A stretch of 64,000 bases of DNA from assembly GCF_000331535.1 (NCBI RefSeq), contig NZ_AMZN01000039.1:33720-97719 (forward strand). Reading direction: 5' to 3'. This document shows, piece after piece, positions 55,078-63,921 of the stretch. Source of the DNA: Fulvivirga imtechensis AK7 (GTDB lineage: Bacteria > Bacteroidota > Bacteroidia > Cytophagales > Cyclobacteriaceae). The first letter of the stretch is position 1. Each line of letters opens with the position of its first letter. Under the pieces are notes generated by a model. It did no database searches. It had not been told where the DNA came from and saw only the letters and a list, made by a program, of their open reading frames with translations. Position numbers and translations under genes: made by a program.

Positions 55078-57321
55078 TTACCCTAAATATGGCTGATTAT
55101 AATATCGCTTCTTAGTTGCATGATATAGCGCATTGGCCACTGCTCCCATTACCGGTGGGAATGGTGGCTCACCTAATCCTGTCGGGTCGGTGTTGTTTTG
55201 CACAAAATGCACATCGATGGCCCTTGGCGCGTCTCTGTGCCTTATCCATTGATGGGTATTGAAGTTGCTGTGATCAGGCTTACCTTCGGAGAATGTAATG
55301 CCACTGTTATACATGGCATGGCCGATGCCATCCACCGTTCCACCTTCTACAAGGTTAGCTGCTGCCAATGGGTTGACAACTATACCACAATCCACCGCGC
55401 AATGCACTTTTTGTATTACCGGTTTGCCATTTTTCATTTCCAGATCCACCACCTGGGCCACATAGCTGTTGTGGCAATAATAGGCCGCTACTCCCCTATG
55501 CATTCCTGGCTGTACCTCAGACCAGTTTGACTTATCTCTCACCAATTCTAATACACCGGCATAGCGGCTCGCATCATAGTCATTGTTTTCACCTACAGGG
55601 TTGTTTTTGGCGCGTTCAAAAAGCTCAAGACGGAACTTGATAGGATCTTTTCCTGCTGCTTCTGCTACCTCATCCAAAAAGGACTGCTCCGCTGCGGCCA
55701 TAAAGTTGGACCGTGGCGCTCTGAAAGCTCCCACACTGATGTTTGAATCATATGACCACTCTTCTGCAAGATAGTTATCTACAGCCCCGGCGGGAAAACG
55801 ATTGGCAAAAAGCGGGCTTTCGGGAATGCCTCCGGCACGCACATGGAAACCTATAAGGTTGTTGTTTTCATCCAAAGCAGCACGATACAATGCATGGAAA
55901 GCCGGGCTGTAGGTGCCATGTGTCATGTCATCTTCACGCGTGTAGATCAGCTTAACGGGAGCGTTCATTTTTTGTGAAATGACTGCAGCTTCCACTCCAT
56001 AGTGTCCGTACAACTTTCTTCCAAAGCCGCCACCCATGCGCGTCATTTGGATATCCACTTTTTCAAGAGGGAGACCAAGTCGGGCAGCAACACTTTTTTC
56101 CATAAACTCAGGAGTTTGTATCGGGCCCACCAGTTCTGCTTTATCGGCAGTTACATTAGCAAAAAAGTTAAGGGGCTCCATGCAGTTGTGCGCGTGGAAT
56201 GGAGTAAAATATTGACTCTCAATTACTTTAGCAGCTTGCTTAAATGCTAATTCAGGATTACCATCCCTTCGTACAACATTTCCAGGCTTGGAAGAATATT
56301 CTGCAATGATCTCTGCATGCCGGGCAGAGCTTTCAAGTCCGGCCGGCTGTCGCTTCGCTATTTTTCGCGAGGGGTCCGAATAATGAGAAAATTCATCTGC
56401 ATATTCCTCAAATGGCTCCCACTGCGCTTTCACAGCCTTTTTAGCATTCATTACTTCCCAGGTCGAGTTACCTACAACGGCTATTAGTTCGGTAAAGGCG
56501 CTGGCATCGAACATGTTTTTAACATGGCCATCTTCATACGGCTTAAAAGTGAAGATGTCTTTAATACCAGGCATATTACGCGCCTCGTTATCGTCCAGTG
56601 ATTTCAGTTTCATGCCGAAAGCCGGTGGATGAATGACCATAGCAGTGAGCATCCCTTCTCTGCGGTAATCTAAACCGAAAAGAGGCTCGCCTGTCACTAT
56701 TTTAAGACCGTCAACGTTTTTTCTGGGAGTGCCTATTATTTTGAAATCATCAGCATTTTTCAGTTCTACTTCTTCCGGTACCGGGATATTGGCGGCAGCA
56801 GAAGCCATTTCGCCATAAGTAGCATTTTTCCCGCTTTTTTCATGAAGCAGCATGCCCTCTTTGGTAGTAACCTCCTCTACTGGTACCTGCCACGCCTTCG
56901 CTGCAGCCTCTCTCAACATCCTGCGGGCAGTCGCTCCGGCCATCCTCAGTCCCTGCCATCCCTGCCTGATGGACTGACTACCTCCGGCAAGCTGCCGGGT
57001 AAATATATCCGTGTTGAGCGGGCCTTGCTCTACGATCACATTTGTCCAATCTACATCCAGTTCATCAGCCACTATCATAGGCATAGAGGTCTTCACATTC
57101 TGCCCTATTTCCGGGTTTGGAGATATGATGGTAACGAGGCCGTTCTCTCCTATTTTTAAGTATCCATTAAGGCTAAACCATTCTTCAGGCATAGTTAACA
57201 CACGCTTGGGATCAGAAACACAAGCAGCTAACCAACTGAAGCTTAACATCAACCCACCACCTATCGCTGTTGAGGTTTTTAAAAAAGATCGTCTGCCTAT
57301 TTTTGTTTTAAGTAGTGTCAT
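55078..57321 (-). CDS. Molybdopterin-binding large subunit, isoquinoline 1-oxidoreductase (IorB) type
   Basis: This 747-residue protein has a Tat signal (RRSFLKT near 11-17), so it is exported folded. Xanthine-oxidase-family segments follow: [21 protein letters not shown], and the active-site Glu in [13 protein letters not shown] near the C-terminus. With the small [2Fe-2S] subunit it should form a periplasmic hydroxylase or aldehyde oxidase that passes electrons to cytochromes. The substrate (N-heterocycle or aldehyde) is unknown. Its start overlaps the small-subunit stop by 4 bp. No XdhC-type maturation gene is nearby. Confidence 0.92.
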   Translation of the reverse strand: MTLLKTKIGRRSFLKTSTAIGGGLMLSFSWLAACVSDPKRVLTMPEEWFSLNGYLKIGENGLVTIISPNPEIGQNVKTSMPMIVADELDVDWTNVIVEQGPLNTDIFTRQLAGGSQSIRQGWQGLRMAGATARRMLREAAAKAWQVPVEEVTTKEGMLLHEKSGKNATYGEMASAAANIPVPEEVELKNADDFKIIGTPRKNVDGLKIVTGEPLFGLDYRREGMLTAMVIHPPAFGMKLKSLDDNEARNMPGIKDIFTFKPYEDGHVKNMFDASAFTELIAVVGNSTWEVMNAKKAVKAQWEPFEEYADEFSHYSDPSRKIAKRQPAGLESSARHAEIIAEYSSKPGNVVRRDGNPELAFKQAAKVIESQYFTPFHAHNCMEPLNFFANVTADKAELVGPIQTPEFMEKSVAARLGLPLEKVDIQMTRMGGGFGRKLYGHYGVEAAVISQKMNAPVKLIYTREDDMTHGTYSPAFHALYRAALDENNNLIGFHVRAGGIPESPLFANRFPAGAVDNYLAEEWSYDSNISVGAFRAPRSNFMAAAEQSFLDEVAEAAGKDPIKFRLELFERAKNNPVGENNDYDASRYAGVLELVRDKSNWSEVQPGMHRGVAAYYCHNSYVAQVVDLEMKNGKPVIQKVHCAVDCGIVVNPLAAANLVEGGTVDGIGHAMYNSGITFSEGKPDHSNFNTHQWIRHRDAPRAIDVHFVQNNTDPTGLGEPPFPPVMGAVANALYHATKKRYYNQPYLG

Positions 57322-57788
57322 GAGGCGCTGTTTTTAAGTGTTGAAGCCGTTTTGATAGCTTGTTTAATCCTGACGTAAGTACCACATCTGCAAATGTTTC
57401 CGCTCATAGCCTCCTCTATCTGTTCATCAGACGGCTGTGGATTAGCCTCTAAAAGCGCTGCTGCGCTCATGATCTGGCCTGCCTGGCAATAGCCGCACTG
57501 TGGTACGTCCTGCTCCAGCCAGGCCCTCTGTACCGGGTGATCACCCGTTGCTGACAACCCTTCAATTGTGGTGATACTGCCATTGCCTATAGCAGAAACC
57601 GGAAGCTGACATGAGCGGATGGCTGTTCCATTGAGATGGACTGTACATGCCCCACACATGGCTACACCACATCCGTACTTGGTGCCCTGGAGGTCGAGAT
57701 GATCCCTCAGAACCCATAGCAAAGGTGTTGCAGGGTCTACATCGACCTGGTGTTGTTTTCCGTTAATATTGAGATTGAAATTAGCCAT
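57318..57788 (-). CDS. [2Fe-2S] small subunit of molybdenum hydroxylase (IorA type)
   Basis: This 156-residue protein has both cluster motifs of the family. The plant-ferredoxin-type set is [21 protein letters not shown] (about 40-60). The C-terminal set is CGYCQAGQI with CRCGTY (about 97-140). It transfers electrons from the molybdenum centre of the partner subunit. It is the first gene of the two-gene unit and overlaps the large-subunit gene by 4 bp. It has no signal of its own and is probably exported with the Tat-borne partner. Confidence 0.95.
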   Translation of the reverse strand: MANFNLNINGKQHQVDVDPATPLLWVLRDHLDLQGTKYGCGVAMCGACTVHLNGTAIRSCQLPVSAIGNGSITTIEGLSATGDHPVQRAWLEQDVPQCGYCQAGQIMSAAALLEANPQPSDEQIEEAMSGNICRCGTYVRIKQAIKTASTLKNSAS

Positions 57789-58030
57789 ACTGGTCGGTTT
57801 TATTAATTGCTGTCCTTAAGTTAATAAAGTAGACGGTTTAAAAACAGGATAAATAACAGAATTCAAATAATACCCTACGAAAATCAAATATCTCCGGTCG
57901 AATGTTTGCAATACAGCTATTTTGGTAAGTTATTACTACCATGACCTTACAGGGATATGGGGGACCGCTTCGTACCTCGCGGTGATGTTCTTAAAACGTG
58001 ACGCAATCATTTTACAATTATCAGAGGACA

Positions 58031-58927
58031 CTACCCTCCTTTCAATATGCCAAGCAGATAAGCAAGCGCTGTGTTGTCGTTATACTTATTCCAGGCAGCA
58101 AACAACTCGGTTTTGTGTGCAATGTTTTTCAACTCAATATATTTCACTTTGTAGTTATACCTATCCACCAGGGAATTCGGCACTATTGAAATACCCAGGC
58201 CACTCTCTACCAGCTTAAAGATGGTGGGTCCGTGTATAGACTGGTGTGAAATTCTGGGGATAAAGCCGTGTTCCTTGCAAAGGGTCATGATCTGCCCGTA
58301 AAACATCTGGCTGCTTTCGTTGGGAAATAGAATGTATGACTCCTCTGCCAATTGCCCCATATCGACAAAATTTTGCTCGGTGATGGCATGGTTTTCCGGA
58401 AGTACCAGCGTCAGGTTCTCTTTGAAAACTGGCAGGCTTTGCAGGTTGGCCATAAGAATATTAGCCCTTACAAAACCAATATCCAACTCCTTTTTATCCA
58501 GCGCATGTAGCTGATCCTTATTATTCAACTCTTTCAGGTAAAATCTGATCTTAGGATATTTAGCCGTGAACTCCTTCAGGATTTTTGGCAGGTAAACCTG
58601 CATGGCAGAACCCACAAAACCAATCCTCACAATGCCTTCACCTCCCTCAACGCGGAATTGCCATTGCTCCATACTCCTTTTCAACTGCGTGAGTATAGCC
58701 TCTGCTTCCTCTTTTAGCAGCTCCCCCGCATGACTAAGACTGACTTTACGGTTGGTTCTGACAAAAAGCTCATGTCCTAATACCATTTCCAGACGCTGGA
58801 TTTGCTGACTTAAAGCAGACTGAGTAATAAAAAGTCGCTCAGCGGCCTTGCCGTAATGCAAAGTCTCCGCCAAAACCAGGAAATATTCGAAGTGTCGGAT
58901 TTCTAATTGATTAGTTATGCTTATCAT
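58031..58927 (-). CDS. LysR-family transcriptional regulator
   Basis: I choose the start at 58927 (MISITNQLEIRHFEYF), which places the winged HTH at the usual distance; 13 more codons are open upstream. The 298-residue protein has the LysR HTH (YGKAAERLFITQSALSQQIQRLE) and a substrate-binding domain (VRIGFVGSAMQVYLPKIL onward). It is divergent from the DUF1338 gene with a symmetric site between them, and lies upstream of the molybdenum-hydroxylase genes on the same strand. It most likely regulates the DUF1338 gene. Confidence 0.92.
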   Translation of the reverse strand: MISITNQLEIRHFEYFLVLAETLHYGKAAERLFITQSALSQQIQRLEMVLGHELFVRTNRKVSLSHAGELLKEEAEAILTQLKRSMEQWQFRVEGGEGIVRIGFVGSAMQVYLPKILKEFTAKYPKIRFYLKELNNKDQLHALDKKELDIGFVRANILMANLQSLPVFKENLTLVLPENHAITEQNFVDMGQLAEESYILFPNESSQMFYGQIMTLCKEHGFIPRISHQSIHGPTIFKLVESGLGISIVPNSLVDRYNYKVKYIELKNIAHKTELFAAWNKYNDNTALAYLLGILKGG

Positions 58928-58930
58928 TCT

Positions 58931-58975
58931 ATTCAAATTGTTAATTGAATATAATCTTTTTTCCAAATAATTTTG
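58931..58975 (+). promoter_or_regulatory. LysR-type operator and promoter of DUF1338 gene
   Basis: ATTCAA (58931-58936) and TTGAAT (58945-58950) form a perfect inverted repeat of the T-N11-A type recognised by LysR proteins. It is followed by a Bacteroidota-like promoter: TTG (58945-58947), a 20-bp spacer, and TAATTTTG (58968-58975). The site also lies just upstream of the lysR start, so it could serve autoregulation. Confidence 0.6.
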
Positions 58976-59029
58976 TAGCGTTAATGAATTTGATATAAAA
59001 TGTTTTCCATAGCAGACTAAAAGTTGTAT

Positions 59030-59944
59030 ATGAATTTCGACAAGAACTCTTCGTTAGATAAAATTTTGAATGCACTGTTTGTTCCTTATAAGGAGAGCGT
59101 GCCCGAAGTAAAAAAGATAAGTGATGCCATGATCATCAACGGCATGATTTCCGATGAAAGCGACATTATCAACGATCACATTGCATTCCGTACCTTAGGA
59201 GTGTCTCACCTCGGCATCTCTTCCTTTGAGAAAATCTTTCTGCACTATGGGTATAAGAGGAGAGATCCTTATTATTTTGCTGAAAAGAAACTCAATGCTT
59301 TTTGGTACGAGCCACCGACAGAAAAATACCCGCGAATATTTATAAGTGAGCTTAGGGTTCATGACCTGTCTTTAAAGGCACAGTCGATCATCAGCAAGTA
59401 TGTGGCCTCCATCCAGCAATGCCCTGTAGAAAGCATCAATCTCGATAATTCTGATGAAGTAGGTGCTTTTTTCTATAAACCCCTGTGGGATCTACCCATA
59501 TTGGAGGACTACCAAACCCTGCTACAGGAAAGCGAATATGCAGCATGGGTGATTTACAACAGGTATTACCTTAACCATTATACCATTAGTATTCACGAGC
59601 TGCCCGAAGGGTATAATACACTGGAGGAATTCAACACTTTCCTGGAATCCATAGGCATAATATTGAATACTTCGGGAGGTAAAATAAAAACCAGCGAGGA
59701 CGGCCTGTTGAGACAAAGCAGCTCAGTGTCTAAAATGCAACCTGCGACCTTTGCTGGTGGCGAGACTATGAAGATCTCCGGCAGCTATGTGGAATTTGCC
59801 GAACGATCTGTTCTGCCTCAATTCAGGAATTTGCCAAAGGATAAGATCACTCGAGCGCATCGCCGGGATGGTTTTGAATCAGCCAATGCAGATAAGATAT
59901 TTGAAAGCACATATCTGGAGCAGACATCAATGGCAGTTTGCTGA
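59030..59944 (+). CDS. DUF1338-family protein, 2-oxoadipate dioxygenase/decarboxylase-like
   Basis: This 304-residue protein starts at 59030 (MNFDKNSSLDKILNALF) and has DUF1338 landmarks. DHIAFRTLG contains a candidate metal-binding His50, and RYYLNHYTISIHELP and SYVEFAERSVLP hold further candidate His and Glu ligands. Characterised relatives (HglS/YdcJ) are Fe(II) enzymes converting 2-oxoadipate to D-2-hydroxyglutarate in lysine breakdown. No other lysine-catabolic gene is in the window, so the assignment is by family only. It is divergently paired with a LysR regulator. Confidence 0.87.
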   Translation: MNFDKNSSLDKILNALFVPYKESVPEVKKISDAMIINGMISDESDIINDHIAFRTLGVSHLGISSFEKIFLHYGYKRRDPYYFAEKKLNAFWYEPPTEKYPRIFISELRVHDLSLKAQSIISKYVASIQQCPVESINLDNSDEVGAFFYKPLWDLPILEDYQTLLQESEYAAWVIYNRYYLNHYTISIHELPEGYNTLEEFNTFLESIGIILNTSGGKIKTSEDGLLRQSSSVSKMQPATFAGGETMKISGSYVEFAERSVLPQFRNLPKDKITRAHRRDGFESANADKIFESTYLEQTSMAVC

Positions 59945-59979
59945 TTTGTGTGAGGATTGAGCATACTTCTGCGCGATAT

Positions 59980-60078
59980 GGTGAAAAAAGAAAAGAAAGC
60001 GGTCTCAAAAGTATTAAAGAATTGCTTCACTACGTTTGCGGTAACTTATTACCTTTGAGATGGGCTTTCTTTTTCACC
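59980..60078. repeat. Long imperfect inverted repeat between convergent genes
   Basis: GGTGAAAAAAGAAAAGAAAG plus the following GTCTCAAA (59980-60008) pairs with TTTGAGA and GGCTTTCTTTTTCACC (60054-60078). The roughly 99-bp unit lies between the DUF1338 gene and the lanthipeptide gene. It may be a bidirectional terminator or a small mobile repeat. Confidence 0.5.
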
Positions 60079-60086
60079 GTTTTAAT

Positions 60087-60281
60087 TTAACACTCCTGCT
60101 GGAGGGCTGTACGTAGTCCGCAACCCACATCTGCAATTGTATGCTCGCATCGGGGAGTACAATTAACTGTAAAAATACCAAGATCAGTTGTGCCCCCTCC
60201 TTTTACAGTTTGTTCATTTCCTTTCTCTAACGAAGTGACAAAGCTCTGTACTTTTAGATTTTTTAAATTCATTTTTTTCAT
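60087..60281 (-). CDS. Class I lanthipeptide-like precursor, Bacteroidota type
   Basis: This 64-residue peptide has the Bacteroidota lanthipeptide leader pattern: MNLKNLKVQSFVTSLEKG, then QTVKGGG, where the double-Gly marks the expected protease site. The core of about 34 residues has four Cys (NCTPRCE, VGC, QEC) and several Thr that could be dehydrated and cyclised. It resembles pinensin-type and related class I precursors. No LanB, LanC, protease or exporter gene lies in the window, so it is an orphan unless modified in trans. The start may be Met1 or Met4. Confidence 0.72.
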   Translation of the reverse strand: MKKMNLKNLKVQSFVTSLEKGNEQTVKGGGTTDLGIFTVNCTPRCEHTIADVGCGLRTALQQEC

Positions 60282-60569
60282 TTCTGATATTTTTTAAAAT
60301 TTAACATACCCAAACGTAGCTGGATATATCCCTAACAGCAAGAAATGGTGATTTACAACAGGTTTACAGGCGCTTTACAAAAGGTCTACACTGGCAAGCA
60401 CAGTTGAGATCCGCGAATCTCCCGGCTTCCTGATACTGCATGGCCTCAGTCTCCACCTTCGATCAGGGGATCCTAATATTTTCTCCGGTGCTCTACAAAA
60501 ATTTGCTTATGAAGAACCCTATTAACAAATTGATTTTCAAGTAATTATGTTTTACAGATCCAGGGCTCA

Positions 60570-60885
60570 GCAAGATCCTTCGTCCCTCAGGATGACCTCG
60601 GATTGTGGGGTAGCAGTAACAATAAAATTGAATGATGAAATTAGATTTTAGCCAAAAAACTTTACTTCAACGTCATTCTGAGCGATAGCGAAGAACCTTA
60701 CTAAGCTTGCCAGGAAAGTCTTTCGGTCGGCTTAAAATGTCCGAAGGTGGCTCAGGAGTTTAGCAAGATTCTTCGCCGACAGGATGACCACTGGTTTTTA
60801 TTAAATTCAGGCTTATTGATCAAGAAAACAAATATCATCTCGTTTTGTGTTTTTTGAAGCAAAAAAATCCCTCTCAGGATGACGT
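60570..60885. repeat. Dispersed GATTCTTCG/AGGATGAC palindromic repeats
   Basis: At least three fragments of one small repeat occur in both orientations. The pair at about 60671-60710 and 60755-60792 forms an inverted unit of roughly 120 bp (GTCATTCTGAGCG..GAAGAACCTTACTAAGC against TTTAGCAAGATTCTTCG..AGGATGAC). A related GTAAGATTCTTCG lies at 5227-5239 and an ATTCTTCG complement at 37020-37027. Confidence 0.6.
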
Positions 60886-60909
60886 TGTATTGTAAATCCA
60901 CACAACCCG

Positions 60910-60939
60910 TTGTATTTATATCCAATTGCCGTAATTTTG
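60910..60939 (+). promoter_or_regulatory. Probable glnS promoter
   Basis: TTG (60910-60912), a 19-bp spacer and TAATTTTG (60932-60939) fit the Bacteroidota -33/-7 consensus (TTTG, TAnnTTTG). The box ends 18 bp before the glnS ATG, giving a very short leader. Confidence 0.65.
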
Positions 60940-60957
60940 CAGTTCAATTTTTGAACT

Positions 60958-63009
60958 ATGGCAGAAGACGTAAAATCTATTAATTTCTTAGAACAACTCA
61001 TTGAAGAAGATCTGGCAAACGGATTATCACCGGACAAACTGCGCTTTCGCTTTCCTCCGGAGCCAAATGGCTACCTGCACATCGGCCATGCAGCTTCTAT
61101 TTGCCTCAATTTTGGATTGGGTGAAAAATATAACGCACCGGTAAATCTGCGTTTTGATGACACCAATCCCACAAAAGAAGAACAGGAGTACGTAGATGCT
61201 ATCAAATATGATGTGGAATGGCTGGGCTTCAAATGGGATAAAGTATGTTATTCTTCTGACTATTTTCAGCAGTTGTACGACTGGGCAGTAGAATTGATCA
61301 AAAAAGGAAAAGCCTATGTAGACGGACAATCTGCCGCAGCTATGGCTGAACAAAAAGGAACGCCCACAACACCTGGCGTAGCCAGTCCTCACAGAGGCCA
61401 AAGTGTGGAAGAAAATCTGGACTTATTCGAAAGAATGAAGAATGGTGAATTTGAGGCAGGCAGATATGTGTTGCGTGCAAAAATAGATATGGCTTCACCC
61501 AACATGCTGATGCGTGATCCCCTACTCTACCGGATAGTAAATAAGGCGCATCACCGAACAGGAAATGATTGGTGCATCTACCCTATGTATGACTGGGCGC
61601 ATGGAGAATCCGATTATATCGAGCAAATATCACACTCGCTCTGTACCCTGGAATTCAAGCCTCATCGTGAACTATACGATTGGTTCCTGGACCAGATATA
61701 TGAGGATACCAAATTAAGGCCAAAACAACGTGAATTTGCCAGACGCAACCTGAGCTATACGGTAATGAGTAAGCGAAAGCTATTGGCATTGGTGCAAACC
61801 AAAACCGTTGCCGGCTGGGACGACCCACGCATGCCGACTATTTCAGGCTTGAGGCGCAGGGGATATACCCCGGAATCGATCAGGAAATTCAGTGAGCTTT
61901 CAGGTATTTCCAAACGCGACAGTGTCACTGATGTATCGCTGCTGGAATTCTGTATTCGTGAAGACCTGAATAAAACCGCCACGAGAGTGATGGGTGTTTT
62001 GGATCCTGTGAAGTTAGTGATCACTAATTATCCCGAAGATAAAGAGGAGATGTTGATCGCAGAAAACAACCCCGAAGATCCGAACGGTGGGACGCACGAG
62101 GTTCCGTTCTCTCGTGAGTTGTATATAGAGCGTGAAGATTTTAAGGAAGAGGCGGGCAATAAATTCTTCAGGCTCACTATTGGCAATGAAGTGCGGTTGA
62201 AGAGCGCCTATATTATTAAAGGTGAGTCGGTTGTAAAAGATGCTGCCGGTAATATCACAGAGATCCATTGTACCTGTGATCCGGATTCGAGGTCTGGAAG
62301 CGGAACTGAAGCGAGTATGAGAAAAGTGAAGGGTACGCTACACTGGGTATCTATTAAGCATGCTGTTAAAGTAGAGGTTCGTGAGTATGATCGCCTGTTC
62401 CTTGATGAAGCGCCAGATAGCCATGGGGACAAAGATTTTATGGATTTTGTCAACCCTGACTCGCTGAAAATCATTAAAGAGGCATATGTTGAGCCTTTTT
62501 TGAAAGAAGCGAAATTGGATGATAAGTTCCAGTTCCAGCGTTTAGGCTATTTTACCCTTGATAAAGATGCTACTTCAGATCATTTGATATTTAATAAAAC
62601 AGTAGGCTTGAGGGATACCTGGGCAAAACAGCAGTCCAAACCCGAGCAACAGAATGATCATCCAGCGGCTAAGCCGGCTCAGAGCCAGCAACAGGAACAA
62701 AGAAGCGCTATCAATGAGATCCAGAAGATCAGCAAAAAATATACTAATCTATCCGGTGACAAGCTGGCGTCTGCCAGAGCAAGTATCATGAACCTTGCTG
62801 AAGGGGTTTCCTATGAAGAATTACAGCCCTTATTCAATACAGCCGCTAAAAAGGTAGGCACCCGTATCGGTGTTATGATCACTCTTGGCGTGTTGCTTAA
62901 TAAAGGCCTGGTACGCAATTCGGAAATTGATGCTTTTATTGAAGCTGGCTTGAACGATGCTAATGAGCTGTTGGCATCTGAAGCGAAGACTATAGAAGCA
63001 ATCAAATAG
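60958..63009 (+). CDS. glnS: Glutaminyl-tRNA synthetase with C-terminal extension
   Basis: This 683-residue class I synthetase has PEPNGYLHIGHAAS (HIGH motif, near 33-46), NLRFDDTNPTKEE, and the KMSKS-type loop VMSKRKL. It charges tRNA-Gln with glutamine. The normal C-terminal end (GLRDTWAK) falls near residue 557, where E. coli GlnRS stops. Here 126 more residues follow: a Gln/Pro-rich linker, then a helical domain (KISKKYTNLSGDKLASARAS, then TRIGVMITLGVLLNKGLV). Appended C-terminal domains (YqeY-like) are known in Deinococcus GlnRS; I cannot say whether this one is related. It is monocistronic with a strong terminator. Confidence 0.95.
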   Translation: MAEDVKSINFLEQLIEEDLANGLSPDKLRFRFPPEPNGYLHIGHAASICLNFGLGEKYNAPVNLRFDDTNPTKEEQEYVDAIKYDVEWLGFKWDKVCYSSDYFQQLYDWAVELIKKGKAYVDGQSAAAMAEQKGTPTTPGVASPHRGQSVEENLDLFERMKNGEFEAGRYVLRAKIDMASPNMLMRDPLLYRIVNKAHHRTGNDWCIYPMYDWAHGESDYIEQISHSLCTLEFKPHRELYDWFLDQIYEDTKLRPKQREFARRNLSYTVMSKRKLLALVQTKTVAGWDDPRMPTISGLRRRGYTPESIRKFSELSGISKRDSVTDVSLLEFCIREDLNKTATRVMGVLDPVKLVITNYPEDKEEMLIAENNPEDPNGGTHEVPFSRELYIEREDFKEEAGNKFFRLTIGNEVRLKSAYIIKGESVVKDAAGNITEIHCTCDPDSRSGSGTEASMRKVKGTLHWVSIKHAVKVEVREYDRLFLDEAPDSHGDKDFMDFVNPDSLKIIKEAYVEPFLKEAKLDDKFQFQRLGYFTLDKDATSDHLIFNKTVGLRDTWAKQQSKPEQQNDHPAAKPAQSQQQEQRSAINEIQKISKKYTNLSGDKLASARASIMNLAEGVSYEELQPLFNTAAKKVGTRIGVMITLGVLLNKGLVRNSEIDAFIEAGLNDANELLASEAKTIEAIK

Positions 63010-63549
63010 CTATAGCTTAAGATTGGAATGGTTCAGTCATATTTTTCCATTCCAATCTTTTTCCCCTCCTGTCAGCCCTTTTCCTGCACTTAAACAGGGA
63101 GTCCTTGATAATTCTTTTTTCTAGAAAACAAGCGTTTTTTCTGCTTTAGAGAAGCTTCAGTTGCAGGTGTTTGGTGGTTGTGACCTCAAAATGCATCAGT
63201 TTCGCCATTTTTTGAGGTTTCTACTCCGGTTTTCATCCCGATGTTTCAATCGGGGACGAAACAACCCCGAAGATCCCTTTGGGAAAGAAAAGGGTGCCAC
63301 GTGCAAAGCCCGTTCTCCCCGCTAAACGCTCAAAACCAGCCCTTAAGGCTGCTTACCCACATGCATCAAACGGGCCGCGCTGCACGTGGACGTCCCGCCC
63401 GCCTGTTGGTCTTTTAATTTTCAAGGGAAGCCTAAACAGTATCCTTATCATGCGGGGCGTCCGCTCCCTCAATCATGGCACTGCTTTAAAGCTTCGCCTT
63501 GGATAAAATCCAAAAATCATGACACCTCACTATTGATGTTATGAAAAAG
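63010..63549. other. GC-richer structured region between glnS and DUF4386 fragment
   Basis: After the glnS terminator come several hairpins: CTCAAAA/TTTTGAG (about 63185-63216), CCCGAT/ATCGGG (63237-63254), and a distant pairing of CCACGTGCA plus GCCCGTT (63297-63314) with AACGGGC plus TGCACGTGG (63369-63389). The stretch 63240-63480 is clearly richer in G+C than its surroundings. A 75-codon frame at 63279-63506 has a composition unlike the real genes here, and I do not call it. Confidence 0.55.
63019..63062 (+). terminator. Intrinsic terminator of glnS
   Basis: A perfect 13-bp stem, AAGATTGGAATGG (63019-63031) and CCATTCCAATCTT (63047-63059), is followed by a T run to 63062. It starts 10 bp after the glnS stop. 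This is a textbook Rho-independent terminator. Confidence 0.93.
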
Positions 63550-63921
63550 CTATACCGCGCTTGACTGAATATCTGGAAGCTTTTGATTAAAGCCTTTAAT
63601 AATAAGCCATATGGGAAATATAAATTCAAATAAGGTTATTGGCAGAAATAAAGCAAATCCTTGCGGATATCCCATCAAAACAGCCAAACTTCTGCCGAAT
63701 AAAAGCACACTACCAATGATACCTAATACGGCTATCCATCTGGGCACTGCTCTTGACTGAAATAAAAAATAACCCAGGATAAAGCCCCCTGATCCAAGAC
63801 TTAACATGGCAACGTCAAAGCTTAGAGAATTATATCTTTTTACCAGACTGCCCAATAAATGTAAATATGAAGTATCCACTACATCAGTAGAATACTGCTT
63901 ACTTACTACAGTTAAAGTCAA
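63550..63921 (-). pseudogene. DUF4386 membrane protein, C-terminal fragment
   Basis: The frame encodes the C-terminal half of a DUF4386 protein (YLHLLGSLVKRYNSLSFDVAML, SRAVPRWIAVLGIIGSVLLFGRSL). The first called codon is TTG, and the same frame stays open upstream to a stop near 63973, still reading family-like sequence (EGFLLTFGSISLLTL). No ATG is present in that part, and the N-terminal spans are missing or in another frame beyond the window. It is therefore probably a broken or frameshifted gene, though a non-ATG start cannot be excluded. It is related to the two intact copies at 44830-46330. Confidence 0.6.

Larger units (their letters stand above)
60282..60957. other. 676-bp gap with repeats before glnS
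   Basis: No gene is visible. The right half contains several related fragments: AAGATCCTTCG..CAGGATGACC (about 60570-60600), GTCATTCTGAGCG..CGAAGAACC (about 60671-60697) and AAGATTCTTCG..CAGGATGACC (about 60767-60792). Another CAGGATGACG lies near 60876. The second and third are in opposite orientation and could pair. The glnS promoter lies at its end. Confidence 0.6.

Noticed and set aside
63279..63506. 75-codon frame in the GC-rich region after glnS
   Set aside because: It has no promoter or start context, its Arg/Pro-rich composition differs from the genes here, and it overlaps palindromic structure. It is better seen as a byproduct of that structure.
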